Of a stretch of 7,960 bases of DNA, positions 1 to 6,864 are shown one piece after another (the stretch's first letter is position 1; each line of letters begins with the position of its first letter). The DNA lies in contig DKBE01000098.1 in the NCBI GenBank assembly GCA_002451085.1, forward strand, positions 2,859 through 10,818, written 5' to 3'. The notes beneath the pieces are model-generated. The model saw only the letters and a list, made by a program, of their open reading frames with translations. It was not told the DNA's origin and ran no database searches. This DNA comes from Proteobacteria bacterium UBA6908. Its GTDB lineage: Bacteria > Pseudomonadota > Gammaproteobacteria > Acidiferrobacterales > UBA6901. The translations under genes and the position numbers were made by a program.

Positions 1-1046
1 ACGAATCCGGTCCGCGCTTCTTTCCAGGTCACCCGCAACCAGTGACGGGCGCTGATTTCACGCAAGGTGAGGCCACGCATGGTCACCGCCAGCGCCTGGG
101 CACCGGCGTTACCCGACTGACCGGCGACGATTGGCAATAACACTGCGAGCGCGGTAAACCGGGCGATCGTGCTCTCGAACAGGCCAACCACGGAGGCGGC
201 CAGAAACGCGGTCAGCAGGTTGATGTGCAGCCAGCCGAGACGCTTGCGTACGGCAAACCAGGCACCCGACAGGGCGCGCTCGTCACGCGAAGCGCCAACC
301 ATCATTTGGATATCGAGGCTCGCCTCCTGCGCCAGCGCCGCGACCAAGCCTTCGTGATGAATGACACCGATCAGCCGCCGGTCGTGATCCACCACCGGCA
401 GTGAGTCGAGCTTGTGCTGTTCGAGCAGCTCCACGACTTCGTCGCGGGTGCTGACCGGCGACACCACCGCCAGCAACGGCCGGGCGATGGCGTTGAGCGT
501 CTGTTTCGGATCGGCGATGGTGAGTTCCTGCAACGGCACTCGTGCTTCCAGCCGCTGCTCATCGTCAACCACGTACAGTTCACTCACTCGCCTTGTCTTC
601 TGCATGCGCAATCGCGCTTCCGCCTCCCCCACGGTCATGCCACTGCGATAACCGGATACCCTTGGGTCCATGAGGTGGCCGGCGGCATCCGGCGCATACT
701 GCAGCAGTAAATCCAGCTCCTTGCGCACGCCATCATCCAGCAGTGACAGCCGGGCGGCGCGTGCCTCGTGATCGAGACGGGCCAGAAGAGCCGCACTGTG
801 GGCCGGCTCCAGTTCGGTGAGCAGGCCACGCGCCAGGCGTTCGGGCATGGCTTGAAGAATCTGTTCAGCGGCATCACCGGAAAGATACGGCCACACAGCC
901 AGTACCGCATGTAGTGGCTGACGCGTCAGCAACGCGACGGCGTCCGCCGCCGGCAAAGGCTCGAGCGCCAGTGCCGCCTCGCCCGGAAAATCGACCAGAA
1001 ACCGGCGATTGAGCAGGTCGAGTGCGACCGCGGCGCTTTCGCTCAT
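1..1046 (-). CDS. mgtE: Magnesium transporter MgtE (partial, 3' end outside window)
   Basis: The frame is open from the ATG at 1046 to the window edge, giving 348 residues; MgtE proteins are about 450 long, so roughly the last 100 residues are missing from the window. The order is N-domain (about 20-115), a CBS pair (about 121-240, including ELYVVDDEQRLEARVPL and DSLPVVDHDRRLIGVIHHEGL), a connecting plug-helix region (about 243-272), then the start of the membrane domain. That domain shows LHINLLTAFLAASVVGLFE and the family signature AGQSGNAGAQALAVTMRGL (308-326). In MgtE the CBS and N-domains bind Mg2+ and close the pore when internal Mg2+ is high. AGGG about 6 bases upstream is the ribosome site, and the start overlaps the preceding stop by 4 bp. 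The signature has SGN where many homologues have GGN. Transport of Mg2+ is expected from the family; other divalent ions such as Co2+ are possible. Confidence 0.93.
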   Translation of the reverse strand, partial: MSESAAVALDLLNRRFLVDFPGEAALALEPLPAADAVALLTRQPLHAVLAVWPYLSGDAAEQILQAMPERLARGLLTELEPAHSAALLARLDHEARAARLSLLDDGVRKELDLLLQYAPDAAGHLMDPRVSGYRSGMTVGEAEARLRMQKTRRVSELYVVDDEQRLEARVPLQELTIADPKQTLNAIARPLLAVVSPVSTRDEVVELLEQHKLDSLPVVDHDRRLIGVIHHEGLVAALAQEASLDIQMMVGASRDERALSGAWFAVRKRLGWLHINLLTAFLAASVVGLFESTIARFTALAVLLPIVAGQSGNAGAQALAVTMRGLTLREISARHWLRVTWKEARTGF

Positions 1047-1882
1047 GGATCACCCTGGCGCGATGTGCCCGGCAGCTCATTGACCAGTGACTGCAACAGT
1101 GCCGCCATCAGGGTCCAGGCCGCCGAACCAGCCACGGCCAGCACATTCGCATCACGCACCACAGGTTGCTGCGGGATGTGTTCCACGGCCTGGATCAAGA
1201 CACCATGCCGCAGCGCGCCCACCAACCGGCCATTGCGCTCGATGACCGGCAGAGTCGAGAACTGTGTCCAGCCGCCGTGGTCCAGCACGCTGCGTGGCGC
1301 TGCCTGTGCCGGCAATGCCGGAACGTCCACCGCCTCGGTACCACCGATCGACATCGATGCCGGGCTCAGCAACAGGCTGGCCGGACGCACACTCGCACGC
1401 AATCGCCGTTCCTCGTCAACGATATAGAGAAAGTCGCCGACATCCCGGGTCGCAGCCTTGAGTCGCGCCAGCACTTCGCGCACGGGCTCGGAGGGGTGGG
1501 CCGTCAGTACCTCGGTCTCAGCCAGTGCGCCGATGCTATCCTCCGGGTAACGTAACAGCACGCGACAACCAACCGCGGTCGTGGCCGGCAACTCTTCGAG
1601 CAGGCGCACACGTCGCGGCTCCGGGAAGTGTCGCAAGAGTGCCGCCGTGGCCGGCACGTTCAGCCGGCGCAGCAATCGTATCACCGGTTCGTCCGTCAGG
1701 CTGGCGAGGCTGCGCGCCGCAAAACCGGGTGGCAGCCGGGCGACCACGGGCGCCGCCACGCGGCCCGGCACGGCGGTCAATAACGCACTCGTTTCTGCGG
1801 CATTCAGCTGTTCCAGCACACGTGCCGCTTCGGCTGGATGGGCGCGCAGAAAGGCAATGGTCAGGTCCCTAGCGCGGCTCAT
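1043..1882 (-). CDS. MgtE-like protein with N-domain and CBS pair only (no channel domain)
   Basis: This 279-residue protein matches the cytoplasmic half of MgtE magnesium channels. A helical N-domain (about 5-112) made of short repeats is followed by a CBS pair (about 118-238), with LPVIERNGRLVGALRHGVL as the end of CBS2. The five-helix membrane domain is absent. Instead a single hydrophobic helix (about 246-267) sits near the C-terminus and may tether the protein or contact a membrane partner. The frame stays open upstream to 2068, but that part is a shadow of the MscS-like gene. The ATG at 1882 is preferred because GAGGA lies just upstream and the N-domain begins there. Its stop overlaps the ATG of the following mgtE (ATGA). 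In MgtE these domains sense cytoplasmic Mg2+ and gate the pore, so a regulatory role is inferred. Confidence 0.83.
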   Translation of the reverse strand: MSRARDLTIAFLRAHPAEAARVLEQLNAAETSALLTAVPGRVAAPVVARLPPGFAARSLASLTDEPVIRLLRRLNVPATAALLRHFPEPRRVRLLEELPATTAVGCRVLLRYPEDSIGALAETEVLTAHPSEPVREVLARLKAATRDVGDFLYIVDEERRLRASVRPASLLLSPASMSIGGTEAVDVPALPAQAAPRSVLDHGGWTQFSTLPVIERNGRLVGALRHGVLIQAVEHIPQQPVVRDANVLAVAGSAAWTLMAALLQSLVNELPGTSRQGDP

Positions 1883-2711
1883 GGTCTTCATCCTCGACCA
1901 CGAGCACACTCGCCAGCTCCTGGAACATCTTGCCGGGCAGCATGGTGCGTCCGGCGGCCGTTTCGAGCACCACGGCAGTTGGGGTGAAATCCAGAATGAT
2001 GCCCTCGTGCTCGCCGATTCGAATCCGCTGGCCGGGCCGGTAGGCATCACGCAGATAGCGGGTGCCAATGAGATTGGCCACGTAGCTGCGCGCGCCGAGA
2101 CTCATGGTCAGCGCCAGTCCGCCCAGCACCGCACCCAGCAACACCGAGGCAATGATGATCAGGAATGTGATGTTAATGCCGATCTGTCCGGCACCAATCA
2201 CGACTGCCAGCACAAGAATGGCAATCTGCACGGCACGCCCGAGCAGCCGCCGCGAGGCGGGTTCAATCGGGGTGGCCGCCACAACCAGGTCACGTGCCAG
2301 GTTACTCAACAGGATGCCGGCGAGAATGATGAGCGCACCCACCACGAGCGTTGGCAGGTAACCGACCACCTTGTTCATCCACGCGGTAAAGGTGTCGATG
2401 CCAAGCATGTGGGTGGCGGCGGTAAGGAAGAACAACATCACGATCCAAAATACGATTTCACCCAGCAGGCGCGCTGAGGCCTGGGCGCGCGCCGGAGTCT
2501 CCAGTCCGTGGCGCTGGTAAACACGCTGAACCAGCATGTCGACCCCGCGCAATGCCTGCACGGCTACGCCACGCAGCAATCGCGCCGTGAGGTAGCCTAC
2601 AAGTATCAGCAACAGGGCGGCGAGCAATCCCGGCACCTGCTCCCAGACCTTGCGGGCCAGGGCGGTGATCACCTCGCCGGTGGATCCGGCCCAATCAGGA
2701 AGACTGTTCAT
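1869..2711 (-). CDS. Small MscS-family mechanosensitive-type ion channel
   Basis: This 280-residue membrane protein has about five hydrophobic helices (roughly 26-46, 84-105, 115-138, 158-178 and 181-204). The helix at 192-219, GAVLGGLALTMSLGARSYV onward, is the Gly/Ala-rich pore-type helix of the MscS family. It leads into a short beta domain with YRPGQRIRIGEHEGIILDF and TMLPGKMFQE, which parallels the MscS beta domain and its PN-K motif (here PG-K). The N-terminal helices resemble the conserved TM-helix repeat found in other small MscS-like proteins. The protein stops soon after the beta domain, so the C-terminal alpha/beta cage vestibule of E. coli MscS is largely absent. The ATG at 2711 has only a weak ribosome site, and no alternative start was seen. 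The 3' end overlaps the next gene by 14 bp, implying co-translation. Whether it gates by tension or serves as a regulated ion channel cannot be told. Confidence 0.85.
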   Translation of the reverse strand: MNSLPDWAGSTGEVITALARKVWEQVPGLLAALLLILVGYLTARLLRGVAVQALRGVDMLVQRVYQRHGLETPARAQASARLLGEIVFWIVMLFFLTAATHMLGIDTFTAWMNKVVGYLPTLVVGALIILAGILLSNLARDLVVAATPIEPASRRLLGRAVQIAILVLAVVIGAGQIGINITFLIIIASVLLGAVLGGLALTMSLGARSYVANLIGTRYLRDAYRPGQRIRIGEHEGIILDFTPTAVVLETAAGRTMLPGKMFQELASVLVVEDEDHEPR

Positions 2712-2767
2712 ATAAACCGTGCTCTGTTGTGCCGTCGTGACGGGACGGGATTGCCGTTCAGTGTTTC

Positions 2768-2797
2768 TCTATAACCTATTTCGTCAGGGGCAGTAAA
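2768..2797 (-). promoter_or_regulatory. Possible sigma70-type promoter for the MscS-mgtE operon
   Basis: In the 196 bp gap before the MscS-like gene, the minus strand reads TTTACT (positions 2797-2792, 4 of 6 matches to TTGACA). After an 18 bp spacer it reads TATAGA (2773-2768, 4 of 6 matches to TATAAT). This would put the transcription start near 2761 and a leader of about 50 bases before the ATG at 2711. The stretch around it is more AT-rich than the neighbouring coding DNA. No operator, riboswitch or convincing intrinsic terminator was seen in the gap. The call is made by eye and is tentative. Confidence 0.35.
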
Positions 2798-2907
2798 CCT
2801 TTTGAGGCTGTTCAATTCAAAACCGGACAACAGATGGGGAATCGCCGCATGCTGCCTGGTAGTGGTCAATGCACGGGAAATGCGCGGAAACCGATCGCCC
2901 TGGGCGT

Positions 2908-3648
2908 CTACCGATGGTGATTGGCGTGCGGTGCAGACTTCAAGGTGTCACTGGAAGGGTGATCGTGTCCGCCTGGAGCCAATAACGTCACGACGCCAAA
3001 CATCAGCACGGTCAACCCCGCGGCACGCCGTACCCACGGATGGCGCACGAAATCCCGCAGCCATTCGGCCGCGAAACCCACCGCCAGCAGCATCGGCAAG
3101 GTGCCGAGACCGAAGGCCAGCATCAGCAAAGCACCGTTGAGTGCCGAACCCGAGGTGAGCGCCCAGGCGATTGCAGCGTACACCATGCCGCACGGAAGCC
3201 AGCCCCAGATCAACCCGAAGGCCAGTGCTTTCAGCGGGTGATCGACCGGCAGCAGCTGGCGGCCATACGGCTCGATGCGCTTCCAGAGCACCCCACCCCA
3301 CTGCTCCAGCCGCTGCAGTCCCGGCCACCAGCCAGCCAGATACAGCCCGAGCGCGATCATGAACCCGCCGGTCACCAGTGTTACCGCCCAACGCACCGAT
3401 GATGACGGCAAGAGCCCGAAGGCACCGGCGCTGATGGCACCGGCCACGGCCCCGGCCACGGCATAACTGGCGACCCGACCGCTGTTGTAAGCCAGCAGGT
3501 ACGGCATCAATGTCCATGGTGAACGGCGCAGGTCATGACGTATGCCGAGCGTCAGCGCGCCGACGATGCCGCCGCACATGCCGAGACAATGGGTGGAACC
3601 GAGCAAACCAACCAGGAAGGCCGACAACAACGTGATGTCCGCATTCAT
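2908..3648 (-). CDS. TauE/SafE-family (DsbD/UreH-like) membrane protein with His-rich tail, cbb3-linked
   Basis: This is a 246-residue, six-helix-type inner-membrane protein of the family annotated as sulfite exporter TauE/SafE or UreH/DsbD-like transmembrane domain. The first helix contains GSTHCLGMCGG (His20, Cys21, Cys25) and the second half contains WGWLPCGMVY (Cys153), the two conserved cysteine motifs of this group. Members are common next to ccoGHIS genes, where a part in copper supply or redox assembly of cbb3 oxidase is suspected but, as far as I know, not generally proven. The C-terminal tail after the last helix (227-246, GGHDHP then HANHHR) is rich in His and may bind metal. An in-frame TAG at 3661-3663, five codons upstream, leaves this ATG as the only good start, although no clear Shine-Dalgarno sequence precedes it. 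The gap after ccoH is 42 bp. True sulfite export is unlikely in this context. Confidence 0.87.
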   Translation of the reverse strand: MNADITLLSAFLVGLLGSTHCLGMCGGIVGALTLGIRHDLRRSPWTLMPYLLAYNSGRVASYAVAGAVAGAISAGAFGLLPSSSVRWAVTLVTGGFMIALGLYLAGWWPGLQRLEQWGGVLWKRIEPYGRQLLPVDHPLKALAFGLIWGWLPCGMVYAAIAWALTSGSALNGALLMLAFGLGTLPMLLAVGFAAEWLRDFVRHPWVRRAAGLTVLMFGVVTLLAPGGHDHPSSDTLKSAPHANHHR

Positions 3649-3690
3649 GGTGATGTTGGACTAAACGAAAGGATCAGAAGGCGTCTGCGG

Positions 3691-4200
3691 TCAGTCCACC
3701 GGCCGAAGATCGGCCGCGCGCAACTCCACCACGGTTTCATCCGGCACCCGCAGGGAGCCCTGCAAGCGCCAATCCTGCGCCTCCAGCTGAACATACCAGT
3801 GGCCCGGATTGAGCTCGGGAAACACCGCTCGATACCGCCCGTCTTTCTGTCGCTGCAACGTTTGGCTGAGGTCCAGGCCGGCTCGCGTGGCGTGCAACCA
3901 GCGCAGGGTGATCGCCGGCGGGAGAGACTGTGCTGACGTGGCCTGCAGGTGCAGGACCACGGCATGGGTGGAAGCATCGAGCGTGAGTGCACCGTGCAGA
4001 CCCAGTTGTGCGGCGGCCACATCGCGCGCCAGGGTGCGGTTGATTTCCTTGCCCTGCTTGTAATAGTCGTCCACCACCAGGCCGTCCTTGGTGCGGTCGG
4101 CAATGATATAGGTGGCGATGCCGCCAATCACGGCAGTCAGCGGGAAGGCGATGATCAGCCAGACCAGGGGTTCACGGTACCAGGGACGGATGTCGGTCAT
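3691..4200 (-). CDS. ccoH: FixH/CcoH family cbb3 oxidase assembly protein
   Basis: CcoH is a small membrane protein needed for assembly or stability of cbb3 oxidase. The 169-residue product starts with a short polar segment (PWYREP), then a single transmembrane helix at about 11-33, then a periplasmic beta-rich domain. The segment DGLVVDDYYKQGKEINRTL (about 39-57) is the family hallmark, and the PxxHWYVQLEA-type block near 132-141 is also typical. The ATG start has AAGG 6 bases upstream, lying directly over the end of ccoG; the gap to the ccoG stop is 9 bp. The location immediately after ccoG supports the assignment. The usual partner ccoI (copper P-type ATPase) does not follow. Confidence 0.9.
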   Translation of the reverse strand: MTDIRPWYREPLVWLIIAFPLTAVIGGIATYIIADRTKDGLVVDDYYKQGKEINRTLARDVAAAQLGLHGALTLDASTHAVVLHLQATSAQSLPPAITLRWLHATRAGLDLSQTLQRQKDGRYRAVFPELNPGHWYVQLEAQDWRLQGSLRVPDETVVELRAADLRPVD

Positions 4201-4209
4201 GGATAGCCT

Positions 4210-5781
4210 TTAGCGGATCACGGGGCCCAGGAAACGCGCTTCTTCGCTATCGCGCAGCTTGGGATTATCGGTTGCTTCGACATGGAAAGTGATTTTGCTG
4301 CTGCGTTCCTTGAGCCGCGCCGGGTCCGCTTCCAGGCGCACCGCCAGCTCGCGCACGTCACCGGAACCAATCGCCATGTTCTCGGTTTCACCGTGCAGCA
4401 CCATGCCCTCGATGCCCGTGGCACTCAAGCGATAGGTGTGCGCTTCGTTGTCCTTGTTCAGCACCCGCAGGGTATAGACGTTCTCGACCAGCCCCTCGAC
4501 GGTTTCGCGATACAGGGTGTTGCGGTCGCGCACCACGTCGATATCGAGCGGCACGCGCAGCAACACGGAGATCACGAGAGCGGCGCCGATCGCCACCAGC
4601 AACGATCCGTAGAGGATCACGCGTGGACGCAGGATTCGCGACGGCTTACCTTCCAGTGCATTTTCGGTGGTGTAGCGGATCAAGCCCTTCGGATAATTCA
4701 TTTTGGCCATCACCGTGTCACAGACATCGACACAGGCGGCGCAGGCGATGCACTGGTATTGCAGCCCATTGCGAATGTCGATCCCGGTTGGGCAGACCTG
4801 CACACACAGCGTGCAGTCAATGCAATGGCCGAGGTTCTGGGCTTTCGGGTCGACAACCCGTCCGCGCGCGCCGCGCGGTTCGCCGCGGACCTTGTCGTAG
4901 GAAATGATCAGCGTGTTCTTGTCGAACATCGCGCCCTGGAAGCGGGCATACGGGCACATGTAGGTACACACCTGCTCGCGCAGGAAACCGGCATTGCCGA
5001 AGGTGGCAAACCCATAAAAGAAAACCCAGAAGGTCTCCCACGGCCCAAGCGCGAACGCGAACGCCGAGAGCGTCAGTTCGCGGATCGGAGTGAAGAACCC
5101 GACAAAGGTAAATCCGGTCCACAGCGAGAACAGGATCCAGGCGCTGTACTTGGCGCTGCGCTTCAGCAGTTTCTCGCTGTTCCATGGCATCTTTGCGAGC
5201 TTCATCTGCTTCATTCGGTCGCCATCGATCTTGCGCTCGATCCACAGGAACACTTCGGTCCACACCGTTTGCGGACAGGTGAAGCCGCACCACACGCGCC
5301 CGAATATGGCAGTGAAGAAGAACAGCAGCAGCGCCGACAGGATCAGAATCACCGACAGGTAAAACAGGTCCTGCGGCCAGAACGTCCAGAAAAAGAAGTT
5401 GAATTTGCGGCCGGGCAGATCAATGAGAAACGCTTGCCGCCCCGCACCCCAGTTGATCCACGGCAGGCCATAAAAGATGCCCAGTGTGATGGCCACCATG
5501 ACGAAGCGAAGATCGGCAAACAGTCCCGTGACCTGCCGCGGGTAGACCTTCTTGTGCCTGGCGTAAAGCGCTTCGGTGGCGGCATCGGCCTCGGCCAGCG
5601 TAACCACACGCTGGCCGGTACCGGGTTTGCTGACAGGCTCGGAGGTTACGGATGTGCGATCCGGGCGGTTGCGCTTGGCCGCAATTTCGGCCTGCGCTTC
5701 GATCAGGGAGGGGACGTATTGCTTTTCCTTCTCGTCTTGTCCCTTCTCCGTTTCATCGGCCGGATTTTTGTCTTGCGTCAC
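4210..5781 (-). CDS. ccoG: cbb3 oxidase assembly ferredoxin CcoG (FixG/RdxA family)
   Basis: CcoG is a membrane polyferredoxin. In Rhodobacter capsulatus it has been shown to reduce Cu(II) to Cu(I) for delivery to the CuB site of cbb3 oxidase. The 523-residue product has a charged cytoplasmic N-terminus (1-85) and hydrophobic helices at about 92-110, 139-160, 213-232, 247-262 and 387-409. Cysteine pairs occur in WCGFTCP (165, 169) and VCTYMCP (272, 276). Two [4Fe-4S] clusters are indicated by Cys320, 323, 326, 330 followed by Cys344, 347, 350, 354. A C-terminal periplasmic Ig-like domain (about 415-520) completes the family layout. The start codon is GTG; it forms a GTGA overlap with the ccoP stop, and AAGG 7 bases upstream serves as ribosome site. 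Length is normal and no key cysteine is missing. Confidence 0.96.
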   Translation of the reverse strand: MTQDKNPADETEKGQDEKEKQYVPSLIEAQAEIAAKRNRPDRTSVTSEPVSKPGTGQRVVTLAEADAATEALYARHKKVYPRQVTGLFADLRFVMVAITLGIFYGLPWINWGAGRQAFLIDLPGRKFNFFFWTFWPQDLFYLSVILILSALLLFFFTAIFGRVWCGFTCPQTVWTEVFLWIERKIDGDRMKQMKLAKMPWNSEKLLKRSAKYSAWILFSLWTGFTFVGFFTPIRELTLSAFAFALGPWETFWVFFYGFATFGNAGFLREQVCTYMCPYARFQGAMFDKNTLIISYDKVRGEPRGARGRVVDPKAQNLGHCIDCTLCVQVCPTGIDIRNGLQYQCIACAACVDVCDTVMAKMNYPKGLIRYTTENALEGKPSRILRPRVILYGSLLVAIGAALVISVLLRVPLDIDVVRDRNTLYRETVEGLVENVYTLRVLNKDNEAHTYRLSATGIEGMVLHGETENMAIGSGDVRELAVRLEADPARLKERSSKITFHVEATDNPKLRDSEEARFLGPVIR

Positions 5782-6692
5782 TTCTGTGCCTTGACCTCGG
5801 GCAGGTGCGAGAGGCTCCAGATATACGCCGCCAACAGATGTACCTTGGCTTCGCCGAGGAACTCACCATGGGCCGGCATGCGCCCGTTACGGCCCTCGCT
5901 GATCGTTTTCATGATGGCGGCCTGGCTTCCACCATACAACCAGATGTTGTCTGTCAGGTTGGGAGCGCCCAGCGCCTGATTGCCCTTGCCATCGGCGCCA
6001 TGACAGGCCGCACACACCTGCTGGAATTTCTCCTTGCCGGCCGCCGCCGCATCGGCGCTGGCCTTGCGACCCGACAGGCTGATGACATATTCCGAAACGT
6101 TGAATACACCTTCCTGTCCGAGCATGGCACCCCACGCCGGCATGGCGCCACTGCGACCGTTCATGATGCTGGCCTTGATCTGCTCGGGCTCACCGCCGTA
6201 CAGCCAGTCGCTGTCGCGCAGATTGGGGTAACCCGGACCACCGCCGGCATCCGAACCATGACAGCCCGTGCAGTAAGTCATAAACAGACGCTTGCCCATA
6301 TTCAGCGCCTCGGGATTGGCCGCGACTGCCGCTAGCTCCTGGGTACGGTATTTCTCGAACAACGGGCCGTATTTCTGTTCAGCCACGCGCATTTCCTGAT
6401 CGTACTGGCCGGTTTCGCTCCACTTGAAGGCGCCGCCAAAAACGCCGCTGCCCGGGTACAGCAGCAAGTAACCAATGCCGAAGAACAGCGTGATGTAGAA
6501 CATGTACAGCCACCACATCGGCAGCGGGTTGTTCAGTTCCTCAATTCCGTCCCACTCATGACCCATGGTTTCTACTTTGGTCGGCTTCTTGCCGCGCGAC
6601 ATCCATGAGATCAGCACGAAGCAGGCGGCGATACTCAGCACCACCAGGATGAAGATGTACCACTGCCAGAATCCGCTTGTGAAGTCAGCCAT
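5778..6692 (-). CDS. ccoP: cbb3-type cytochrome c oxidase subunit III (di-haem cytochrome c)
   Basis: CcoP is the di-haem c subunit that accepts electrons from soluble cytochromes or the bc1 complex and hands them to CcoO. The 304-residue protein has two N-terminal membrane helices (about 9-30 and 57-79), the longer two-helix form found in many gammaproteobacteria. A link follows with the motif VETMGHEWDGIEELNNPLP between the helices. Two tandem cytochrome c domains come next: haem 1 at CTGCH (Cys141, Cys144, His145) with likely axial Met184 in GAMPAWG, and haem 2 at CAACH (Cys227, Cys230, His231) with likely axial Met272 in GRMPAHG. The ATG start has GGGGAG 7 bases upstream and lies inside the 3' end of ccoQ. 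The stop overlaps the ccoG start. Confidence 0.97.
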   Translation of the reverse strand: MADFTSGFWQWYIFILVVLSIAACFVLISWMSRGKKPTKVETMGHEWDGIEELNNPLPMWWLYMFYITLFFGIGYLLLYPGSGVFGGAFKWSETGQYDQEMRVAEQKYGPLFEKYRTQELAAVAANPEALNMGKRLFMTYCTGCHGSDAGGGPGYPNLRDSDWLYGGEPEQIKASIMNGRSGAMPAWGAMLGQEGVFNVSEYVISLSGRKASADAAAAGKEKFQQVCAACHGADGKGNQALGAPNLTDNIWLYGGSQAAIMKTISEGRNGRMPAHGEFLGEAKVHLLAAYIWSLSHLPEVKAQK

Positions 6693-6861
6693 TGTTGTTC
6701 TCCCCGCGACGGGTAGTCAGGGTATTGTCATCATCGAGCGGCAGGCGCGCAGCGGCTTCAAAATCCGGCTTGCGCTTGCTGCTCCAGGCCCATGCCCAGA
6801 TGCCGATGAACAGCACCAGCAGGGCCACAGTCCAGATTGAATGAAACATGACGATATCCAT
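6685..6861 (-). CDS. ccoQ: cbb3-type oxidase subunit CcoQ (small membrane subunit)
   Basis: This small 58-residue reading frame fills the space between ccoO and ccoP. The product begins MDIVMFHSIWTVALLVLFIG and has a single transmembrane helix at about 9-27 (rich in Trp near its end: IWAWAW). A basic stretch SSKRKPDF and an acidic, Asn-rich cytoplasmic tail follow. This is the usual size, topology and location of CcoQ, which in characterised systems stabilises the oxidase or its association with CcoP and is not catalytic. Sequence conservation in CcoQ is low, so the call leans on synteny and topology. The start lies 3 bp after the ccoO stop, with AGG of the ccoO end serving as ribosome site. 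The stop TGA is inside ccoP, giving an 8 bp overlap. Confidence 0.9.
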   Translation of the reverse strand: MDIVMFHSIWTVALLVLFIGIWAWAWSSKRKPDFEAAARLPLDDDNTLTTRRGENNNG

Positions 6862-6864
6862 GGC

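Noticed and set aside
1883..2068. Longer N-terminus for the MgtE-half protein, starting at 2068
   Set aside because: The extra 62 residues lie wholly within the MscS-like gene in another frame and match no family. The ATG at 1882 has a good ribosome site and starts the MgtE N-domain.
1581..2477. Open frame of 298 codons on the plus strand opposite the MgtE-half and MscS-like genes
   Set aside because: The translation is low-complexity and polar (His, Gln, Asn, Gly rich), with no recognisable domain. It is antisense to two genes with convincing membrane and CBS domains.
2800..2833. Inverted repeats in the intergenic gap (TTTTGA/TCAAAA and CTGTT/AACAG) as terminator or FNR-type operator
   Set aside because: Stems are only 5-6 bp with long loops, no T-run follows on the minus strand, and the half-sites do not fit TTGAT-N4-ATCAA.
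2895..2905. CGCCCTGGGCG palindrome just after the SafE-like gene as an intrinsic terminator
   Set aside because: A hairpin would have no workable loop and there is no T-tract downstream on the transcribed strand.
3645..4127. Alternative minus-strand frame overlapping ccoH
   Set aside because: It is the shifted frame of ccoH, Arg/Trp/Ser rich and with no motif, whereas the ccoH frame has the FixH hallmark and a clear membrane helix.
4282..5979. Open frame of 565 codons on the plus strand opposite ccoG and the end of ccoP
   Set aside because: It lies antisense to a clearly real, motif-rich gene. Its translation is rich in His, Arg, Gln and Gly without domains or helices, as expected for the complement of GC-rich codons.
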